64,000 nucleotides of DNA. Origin: Dichetophora obliterata. Its lineage: Eukaryota; Arthropoda; Insecta; Diptera; Sciomyzidae. This document shows, piece by piece, positions 56,188 through 64,000 of this stretch. The number at the start of each line of letters is the position of its first letter. Within the stretch, counting starts at the first letter, position 1. The notes under the pieces are model-generated. The model ran no database searches. It was not told where the DNA came from and worked only from the letters and a program-made list of their open reading frames with translations. Location of the stretch: NCBI GenBank assembly GCA_963920525.1, contig OY986438.1:121868920-121932919 (forward strand), in the 5' to 3' direction. The position numbers and the translations under genes are program-made.

Positions 56188-58136
56188 ATTCGGAAATGTT
56201 TTTAAATTTTTTATTTATTTTTAATTTACTAAATTTTTAAACTTTGTTGATGTTTTTGGGCCTTCTGTCGGTGTTTCTGCCCAGCCCAGTTTATATCAGC
56301 ATTCTTAAGTTTTTTTATTTGTTTTTGTATTTTTATTTTTTTTTTTGTCATTCTTTTATTTTTATTAGTTTTATATGTTTTTGTATTTCTTTTTTCTTTT
56401 TCATTCGTTTATTTTTTATTCGTTTTATTTTTTAAAGTTTTTATTTTTTTAATTTTTCTTTTTATTTTTTTAATTTTTCTTAACCCTCTTCTGCACGAAC
56501 TATGATGCAGCAAAATAAATCATTTTTTGTTGAATTTATATTTGAAATGGAATACTTAGATACGCAAACAAAATTCTTTTTTAAAAGAGTAGTTCCGTTT
56601 CCGGAAAATAAAAAAAAATATATATATAAGTAAACTTAGGCCCTTATTATGAGTTGCTTTCGACGTTCGATCTTCGCTGGTTATCAAACAACGAGTATCG
56701 AACGTTAAATTCTTATTATGAGCAGTTCAACCCTATCGAAATATTTGTTGTTCATCGAATTTTTAGTCGAATAGAATTTTGCTTTCGATGCGATGCGTGC
56801 TGAGCAATAATTTTTTAAATGTAATTATTACGATCAGCTGATTCGTATACTACCGTAAACAAACCAAATGAACGAAATTCACAATAGCGCTACTCTTTGT
56901 CGAAAGCACGTTATAATACCAAATGCAAATTCGTTCGATCAGGAAATTCGACTACAGTCGAAGATCGAACACAGCACTGATAAACTAAACTGAGATTTTC
57001 TAAGCATTTTCTAAGCATTCACCACACATTAAAAAGCGTCTACTAATGCATTTTAATAACTGTTCTTTGTCGTAAATTTTAATATCCGTTCGAAATTCAA
57101 ATTTAAAATTAAAAGCCATATATGACATCGTGTCCAGTAGAGGATTAAGTTTTTTATTATTTTTTTTATTTTTTTAATTCTTTTCAATTTTAACATTTAA
57201 ACACATTTTGTATTTTTAAAATTTTTTAAAATTTTTTTGTAATTTTTTGTAATTTATTAATTTTTTATTTTAAAAATTGTTTTATTTTAAATTGATTTTA
57301 CTGCTTTTATTCTTTTCCTTCTTTGACTTTGGTAATTCCTATTTTTTTCTTTTTTTACAATCTTACATAGTAAAATAAATGCCTAAAACATTGTTTCAAT
57401 TCAAAATCTTTGTTAAGCTCTTATTTTTTAATTTTTTTTATTTTTTATTTTATTTACTTTTTTGTTATTTTATTTTTTATTTTATTTACTTGTTTGTTAT
57501 TTTATTTATTTTACTTTTTTATAGTTTTTGACTTTTTCTATTTTTATTTACCCCAGTTTATTATTTTACTTTACTTCCATTTTATTTTTTATTTGGGGCT
57601 TTCCAAACAGTGGTGGGACACTTTACTCCAGAATCCCTAATGCTTAGACCTGTAAATTTGTATTTTGATGTAATATAAATGATGATCAAATAGATATTTT
57701 ACAATAGATTATAAACCGACTTATAAAACTTTTACAGAAAAAAATAACTCATATAAATATTTTGGTGATATTTCATTGGTTAAAGGAGTGACTGGTGGGA
57801 CAGTCAAAAATACCTTTAAATAGACTTAAACACAAACTTAAAATTAGCACCAAGTTTAATTTTTACAAGAAAATATAGAAAGTAGAAATTGTGACTGGTG
57901 GGACATCGTGGGACTGGTGGGATAAAATTGTACGACTCGTTCACAATAAAGAACAACTTGTCATTTCCCATTTTATTTTAATTTTGGTTTACTTTATTGA
58001 CTTTTGTCCATTTATTATTGTATTTTTTTAGTCTTTTACTTTCTCTATTTTATTTATAACATTTGGCTCTTTCCATTTTTTACTTTAATTACTTTTTATA
58101 CCCCCATGTCAGTCTGTCTGTGGGTGATAACAGCCG

Positions 58137-58425
58137 ATAAGTTCGAAAATGGCTCAAGCCGTGAGTTAAATGGTAAAAAGCACGCCTACCCCTCGTGCAA
58201 AGTGACTTTATCAAAACGGTAAATCTCAATAAACTTAACAAGAATTAATCATAACATCAAATTTTGCTCATAAGCTTTAACTTCAAATATGCACGTATGC
58301 TATTTATCAAAATCGAATTAAAACCACGCCTACCTCTCATACAAAGTGGCTTTATAAAAACAGTAAAACATTTTTAAACTTCATAAAAATTAATACAATG
58401 CTTTTAAATTATGCAAATAAGTTTT
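58137..58425. repeat. 144-bp imperfect tandem duplication
   Basis: CACGCCTACCCCTCGTGCAA at 58181 recurs as CACGCCTACCTCTCATACAA at 58325, with matching flanks (AAGTGACTTTAT, ACAGTAAA). Related GGTAGGCG / AAGTGACTTT words in the other orientation occur near 28560 and 53025-53130. Confidence 0.75.
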
Positions 58426-60865
58426 AATTTTTGCTATGCACAACATTTTGGAATTTAGGTTTAGTCGAAGTTAATCTCTTACTAGTATTTTTATACATTT
58501 TTTATTTATTATTTTGTTTTAATTTAACTTTTTATTTTAACCAATTTTTTTTTTTTGCTCTTTTAACTCTTAAATATATTTTGAAAATTTTTTAACTTTT
58601 TAGTCTTTAGATATAATAATTTATTAAATAATTTTTTTTTAAAAATTGTTTGTCACTTTTTGAGTTTTGAAAAATTATAATTTTACTTAATTTTTTCGTT
58701 TTTTAACTTTATGTGGTAATATATTTTTTGTTGAGTGGGAGAGTTAAAGAAATAAAGAAAATGTGCAATTACACTCTTTAACAGTTACGTCAACATTTTG
58801 AATAATATTCTGTAAACTGTTTTCCTCGGTGTTGTTGTTTTTGTCGGTTTTGCAATGTCTGCGCAGTGAAGCGTAAAAATATAAAAAAAAGAAGACGAGA
58901 GGATATCAAATACCTTTTTTGCACTTGAAAATAAAAGAAATGCGATAAAATTCTTCATTCATAATTTTCCACACTTGGAGGTAAGTATGTGTGTGAGCAT
59001 GTGTTTGTGTGAGCATGTGTTTGTGTGTGTCTGTGATTATCTATGTGGGTGTTATATTTCCTGAGATTATGCTGTAAATTACATACGTACATATAAGCAT
59101 AGAGACAAACTTACATGTATACATCACAAGCCTGATGCAGCAGCTATACAGCAGAAGGTGGAAATAATATGCAGGATTTTTCATGTTGCATATATAAATA
59201 TTTATAAAAAAAAACTGTTGTGAAGTTGTTATACTCACAGGATGTGGGAAAATTTTAATTTCCACTAACGGAAGTTGACGACGCATACGATACAAAGAAA
59301 AATGGTGCTGCTGATGGTTTAATTCTACAGGAAGCATTTCGAATGAATGATGAATCCAGCCAGTAGTTTTGCATAAATACTGGTTAAAAATAACTCATTT
59401 TATGTCAAACAATTTGTTAAAAATCGTATTAACGTTAAGCGGAAGATACCATATACATAAACATAAATGTGTGGCACCAAAATATATTTCAGCTGAACAA
59501 AAAATTCAGTTGACAATATAAAAAATGTCATTCAGAAAAAAATTCTCGGTCTCTCTGTTGTTTTAATGTCACCTCCATGTGTTCAAATGTCGTTATTACT
59601 CTGATGCAACGAAACTGGCACAAACTGTGTCCAATAATAAAACGAAGTACCCTTCGAAGCAGTCACCGAATTGTGTTCTCGGCATGATTAGAAAATCCAA
59701 ATCAGGCCAATTGGTCGAACGAACAGCAAGCTGATATGAGTGTTTGGGTACTCGAAATCGAACATTTCTAGCCGAAGGAAAAAGTAGTATTGATTTAATA
59801 CTTCTTTTTTACGACGACAATAGTTTTGCTTATCACTTTGAATTATGGTAAATAAAAGTCCCCCGGTTGAGTGTAGTTATTTATCGAATGGTTTTGTACA
59901 CAGTTCAATTCGAATCGATTAAGGCTTTTAGGTCAGTCAAAGTGTGAAGTCATAAATAAACTGAGCATACAAGAAAAAGTCATAAAAGAAGCTTTGATGT
60001 ATATCACTATTTGTCGACGTAGTGTAGTTATTTGATAAGATTTAAATAGTTGGATGTGCGTAGAAACGAAATTTAATATTGATATCTCTGACAAATACTG
60101 CTTGTTTCTAAATCTTTTTATTGTATGGATTAGACTTTATTGGACTCCTGTAAAAAAATTCGAAATCAAATCTGAGATATGAATAGTGGGGTCTGAAATA
60201 TGAAGCTCAAAAGTGAAAATACTAGTAAAAGCCTTAAATTTTAAGAGTAAACAGCAACAATTCTGGGGTATAGTGTTTAACTTTATTTGTAAAAAGTTTA
60301 TTTTGTATAGCAAAAGTTTGAATTTGGAGTGAAACACCTGTATATAATAATCTTTTATGTGCAGCTTTATTAAGCGCTTTGAACTTATAACTCCTAAAAA
60401 GGTCCTGGAAAAATAAAATACTAAATTAAGAAAAACAAGTTGCGATACTAAAAATATAACGTAAACGAATTGAATTCTGATATCTTAAGGAAAATCGAAT
60501 TTTAGATGAAAAAAACAGAAATGCAGCAACTTAACTCGTTAAGTTAAATATTTTTTATAAATACCTTTTTCTTTTTAGCATAAATATAATGGTATACAAT
60601 GCCATTTTTTTTTAATAAACAAAAAAGAAAGTCACTCTTAGTATTTCTTAAAATGACAAATAATCAAAAAAATTTTGTTTTGCACATAAATCTGTCTTTG
60701 AGATTTGATAATAATAAATATGTTTTTATCTATATCTATACTATTGTAAATATTATAGAAGTGAAAATATTATGTTTCAGACAACGCCTTAGATAAGTAT
60801 TTGATAAAGGGAGGTGATTTTTACTGAAGCAAAAAAATATTTACAATATTTCATCAAAATATTTA

Positions 60866-61330
60866 GCGTCAGAATTCAGTATTCGACCTAGATTTATACA
60901 TACAGTTTCGTTAACGACATTTTATGGGCGTAGGTGAAGGGGGAGTGGCACCTCCCATACAACCCAAAATAGCGATATCGAAAAGCTTTTGAGTTATTTG
61001 TCGCACAGCGTCGGAATTCAGTATTCGACCTAAATGTACACATGCCGTTTTATTGATTACATTTAATGAGCGTTGACCTATGGGGCGTGGCACCTCCCAT
61101 ACAACTCAAATTTGTGATATCGAATAGCTTTCAAGTTAAAGATCGCACAGCGTCAGAATTCAGTACTCGACCTCAATTTATACATGCAGTTTCATTAATG
61201 ACATTTTATGAGCGTAGGACAAGGGGGAGTGGCACTTTCCATACAACCCAGATTTGTGCTATTGAATAGCTTTGGAATTATAGTATTCTATTAAAATTTC
61301 CACATGCACTTTCATTGGTAACATTCTTTT
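60866..61330. repeat. 142-bp tandem repeat, just over three copies
   Basis: Units start at 60866, 61008 and 61150 with GCGTC(A/G)GAATTCAGTA. Each contains ACATTTTATGRGCGTAGG, GGCACCTCCCATACAACYC and a CGAAWAGCTTT end. A partial fourth copy fades out by 61330. Units differ by about 15-20% by eye, so the array is old. The spacing is exactly 142 bp between all three starts. Confidence 0.92.
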
Positions 61331-61444
61331 CTCGTTTTTTGTTGATAATGATGCTTCTTCTAATTCTCATATTTCAACCCTTTGCGGTCACTCCATGGAA
61401 CAAACTTTTAGCTTCTCTCCGGTAAGTAATACTAGGTAAGTAAT

Positions 61445-63222
61445 AGCATATCGAAGATTAAATCTAATGCTATTTCTGAAGATGGCATTCCCATCAAGTT
61501 TATAAAATTAATGTTGCCACACATTATTGGTGCTCTAACGCATATAATTAATTTTTGTTTTATGTCGTCTGTTCTGTATTCCCTGACTTATGGAAAGTTG
61601 CCATCGTTCTTCCTGTAGCAAAAAAGCAAAAGCCAATAAATGTCAACGACTTTAGGCCCATAAGTATATTATCGCCATTAGCTAAAGTCTGTAAGAAACT
61701 CATGGCTCAACAAATAACTAATCATTTAGTTGATAAAAATCTGCTATCCCCTTTTCAATCAGGTTTTAGGTATGGACACGAGTGTTGTTAAGGTCATTGA
61801 CGATATACGACCGGAATATGATGCTGGCAATTTGACTTCACTTTGTCTGCTTGACTTTTCAAAAGCTTTCGATAAAGTAAATCATCAACATTTGTGTAGT
61901 AAGATTAAGTATCTATTTGGTTTTTGTGATAGTGCTGTAAATCTTATGTCCAGTTATTTGTGTGATAGGTCTCAAAAGTTAAAGTTGGTCAATTGTCCTC
62001 AGGGTATAAATCTGTATTATCTGTGGCGTACCACAAGGGTCTATACTTGGCCCTCTCCTATTCTCTATATTTCTAAATGACATATTTCCTGTTTGCAGTC
62101 ATGCCTCTATCCATGCATATGCTGATGATGTTCAAATGTATTTAACTAGAAGAACTGGACTGGTTGATGACTTGTGTTGCAGAATGAATGAGGACCTCAA
62201 CAGCATTAATGAGTGGGCAAATAGCAATGGTTTTCTTCTAAACTCTTCCAAATCATATGTACTTCCTATCTGTAGAGGTAAAACTTGTATTAATGATTTC
62301 CCTGATTTGTTGATTGGTCCTAACAAGCTAACTGTTGTGTCGAAAATTGTAAATCTTGGTTTCTACATTAATTCTTTGCTTTCATGTGCTGATCATGTGT
62401 TACAGTCAAACCTAAATCAGCGCGTTGAGCGGAGCGTTGATAGCCGCTTTACGTTAACGCTTAAGTACCATACCTAAATAAAAGCGGTAGGCGGCAAGCA
62501 AATGTCAATCTTAAGATAAAAGAAATATTTTGCAATTAGAAATTTTATAGTATATTAAGCGAATTGTTATGCTCTCCGGCAGATTTAATTCTGTGCCAAT
62601 TTCTTCCCAAATTTTTTCTTTAAATTTAACATCTTTGTATTTAGGTTCCCTCTTATTATAAAGACATGGGTTTCTTTGCACTAATTCTATTAGGTGCTAT
62701 AATTTTCACAAGCATTAAAACTATACTTAAATTATAATTATCAACAAAATTCTTACCTCCATATTGCAAATTCAATAAACGTTCGAAAAAGAGTAAAAAA
62801 TAAACAATTGTTGTCACTTTAAAATTACTTTGCTTTCACTTTTGCTTTTGATGTGTGCAACTTCACTTCTTAACGCTCTGTCAAAATTGGATTTTCCAAC
62901 CGCTCAGCGTTGCCGCCGCGTTATTATGGTTTGCTACACATAAATCGTATGGGCATGAGAAATTTTTGACAGATAAAAAACGCTAACGCGCTGATTTAGG
63001 TTTGACTGTTAATAGTATTGTCAAAAAAGTTTATTATGTATTACGTAATTTAAGAATGTCTGCAAGCATGACTCCACTTAGTATTAGGCGTAAGTTGGTT
63101 ATACAACTTATTCTACCTGTGATAACCGACTCTGAGGTGGTATATAGTAAACTTGACTCTTCCTCCCAGTTTAATCTTCAAATAGCATTTAATTACGCCA
63201 CACGCTATGTGTATCAGAGATT
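61445..63222 (+). pseudogene. Jockey/CR1-like reverse transcriptase, interrupted
   Basis: Similarity begins near 61450 (NAISEDGIPIKFIKLMLPHI). After a frameshift near 61575 it continues as VFPDLWKVAIVLPVAKKQ, NDFRPISILSPLAKV and LSPFQSGFRYGHEC. A shift near 61775 leads to LLDFSKAFDKVNH, the first metal-binding aspartate. Another shift near 62000 precedes HAYADDVQMYL (62115-62147), the catalytic double-aspartate block. The thumb region follows with NEDLNSINEWANSNGFLLNS and LGFYINSLLSCADHV. The frame is then cut by a 606-bp MITE (62403-63008) and resumes as NSIVKKVYYVLRNLRMS to ATRYVY at 63222. The endonuclease half and the C-terminus are absent; the matching C-terminus occurs at 47.0-47.3 kb. 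It is inactive. Confidence 0.85.
62403..63008. mobile_element. Harbinger-type MITE, TTA duplication
   Basis: The inverted ends CAGTCAAACCTAAATCAG extend as CGCGTT plus AGCG at both sides. TTA stands outside each end (62400-62402 and 63009-63011), the 3-bp TWA duplication of PIF/Harbinger elements. It interrupts the reverse transcriptase gene between the ADHV and NSIVKK residues, giving independent proof of the boundaries. The interior shows GC-rich TIR-proximal segments (GCGGAGCGTTGATAGCCGC on the left, GCGTTGCCGCCGCG on the right) and no gene. Confidence 0.8.
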
Positions 63223-63793
63223 TGCATGAGACCATTCGTCACTTTTTGCCACTCGAGTAACAATCGTCGTCAGCCGAAATCGCACACAAAAAAAATGCAT
63301 AAATACCGCTCGAGTTCGTAAACAACGACTGCTGCAAAGCACAGTTTGTCACGATTGCGAATTGCTGCAAAGGCAGCCTCCAGAAAACGAGATCATTCGG
63401 ATGCTTTGCTTAGAAGTCGAGTGTCAGCTGCTGCATGAATTTTTGTTGTGTTCATACTTCTCTGACCCTCTCTGGCAGCGCGTTCTTCTTTGTGCTGTTT
63501 GTTTCCTTTTAGTTCATTATTTTCTTTTCTCTGCTGTGACGCGATCAGTATTGCCAGGGGTGAATTTTATGACAGTAAAATTTTTAAAATAATCTGAGTA
63601 AAATCTTTTACCTAGAGTTCATGAAAGTTGATTTTAAACGCGACCTAAATGGTAAACAAACTATTATTGAAAGTTTGTCGGTTAAAGAACAACAATGTTC
63701 TGCTTTCAATGAGCATTCTTTATGACAACGTACGAAATCATTACTGAAAAGCATGGTACAATTATTTGACAAGGTAGCCGTGACAGTTTTTTG
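63223..63793. other. Unassigned sequence after the retroelement break
   Basis: The reverse transcriptase similarity stops abruptly at 63222, so another insertion or a deletion begins here. The segment is of mixed complexity, has open frames without a domain, and contains a CAGGGGTGAATTTT word at 63557 that resembles a hAT end without a visible partner. Confidence 0.4.
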
Positions 63794-64000
63794 GCGATTG
63801 GTAGTTGTCAAAAACAGCTAAAGGAGTTGTATTTTGATGCTGTTGATTAGCTATGTGCTTATTCATTTAATTTGTTCGCGAAGTTTATTGGAATGTTTTT
63901 AGTTTGCTGTGATTGACTAGCTATGTTTAAGTCGTTGCTTATTTTTTCACATTTCTTTGATTAATTGCATAAACAACTAATTTTGACAACTACCCATCGC
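63794..64000. repeat. Inverted repeat reaching the window end, possible MITE
   Basis: GCGATTGGTAGTTGTCAAAA at 63794-63813 is matched by the inverse of the last 20 bases with one difference. The enclosed 167 bp also contains two similar ACTAGCTATGT/ATTAGCTATGT segments. The flanks on the right lie outside the window, so a duplication cannot be tested. Confidence 0.55.

Larger units (their letters stand above)
55096..60865. other. Long T-rich spacer, no gene seen
   Basis: No protein family is recognisable. Long T-rich low-complexity tracts at 56180-56480 and 57130-57600 create Phe-rich open frames of no meaning. 56640-56990 contains two CTTATTATGAG words and many CGATC/TTCGA words, possibly a MITE half. 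57610-57930 repeats ACTGGTGGGACA several times. 58730-59340 and 59560-59780 are of higher complexity and may be single-copy. Two tandem duplications are listed separately. Confidence 0.45.

Noticed and set aside
56244..57640. Phe-rich hydrophobic open frames that could be read as membrane proteins
   Set aside because: They translate T-rich low-complexity DNA; codon content is almost entirely TTT/TTA/TAT and no domain is present.
59560..59780. Possible coding remnant (a frame with SPNCVLGMIRKSKSGQ)
   Set aside because: I could not match it to a family with confidence, and stops follow closely; left as unassigned spacer.
60866..61330. CRISPR-like regular spacing
   Set aside because: The whole 142-bp unit is repeated, with no unique spacers, and the context is a fly genome.

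Overview
The window looks like a gene-poor, AT-rich stretch of a dipteran insect nuclear genome. A tephritid fruit fly is my best guess. The reasons are the very AT-rich spacer, small introns of about 63-65 nt, a DD41D mariner of the type known as rosa from tephritid flies, and a dispersed repeat (an array of GACAGACGGAC plus ATCAAGAATATATATAC) widespread in flies. I found no convincing host gene, tRNA, rRNA, CRISPR array or prokaryotic feature. Every coding stretch I can identify belongs to a transposable element (TE), and nearly all are broken by stops, frameshifts, deletions or nested insertions.

Layout. 1-1.34 kb is spacer. 1,351-4,630 is a hAT element with an 8-bp target-site duplication (TSD) and a decayed BED-finger transposase. 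6,470-7,533 is an internally deleted mariner, next to a relic of an orphan hAT-like transposase (7.6-8.1 kb). 8.6-13.3 kb holds tandem repeats and two long inverted-repeat (foldback) elements, one 1.88 kb long. 15.36-17.76 kb is a Tigger-like pogo element. 17.9-22.2 kb is a Myb/SANT-like gene fragment, probably from a Harbinger-type element, split by a 5'-truncated non-LTR retroelement (RNase H) and a second foldback. 24.1-25.7 kb is a likely non-autonomous hAT. 28.7-32.0 kb is an RTE-like non-LTR retroelement. 32-36.3 kb is mostly spacer. 36.3-39.7 kb is a dense zone of foldbacks, a hexanucleotide microsatellite and a palindromic repeat cluster.

39,832-44,359 is the most interesting object. 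It is a 4.5-kb hAT-type element with matching 8-bp duplications and long terminal inverted repeats (TIRs), carrying an almost complete multi-exon transposase. I know this family mainly as unnamed arthropod proteins. 46.7-48.9 kb is the 3' end of a jockey/CR1-like retroelement interrupted by a second mariner, which has become a snap-back structure and carries its own nested TIR element. 49.8-55.1 kb holds a Tc1 scrap, repeats, a 1.26-kb TIR element with 4-bp AATG duplications and a 138-bp piggyBac-like MITE (small non-autonomous TIR element) between TTAA sites. 55.1-60.9 kb is spacer with tandem duplications. 60.9-61.3 kb is a 142-bp tandem repeat. 61.4-63.2 kb is a reverse transcriptase pseudogene interrupted by a Harbinger-type MITE.

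Nothing here forms a working pathway. What the genes share is a history of repeated insertion, nesting and decay. At least six separate long inverted repeats could be transcribed into long hairpins and act as small-RNA sources, but that is inference.
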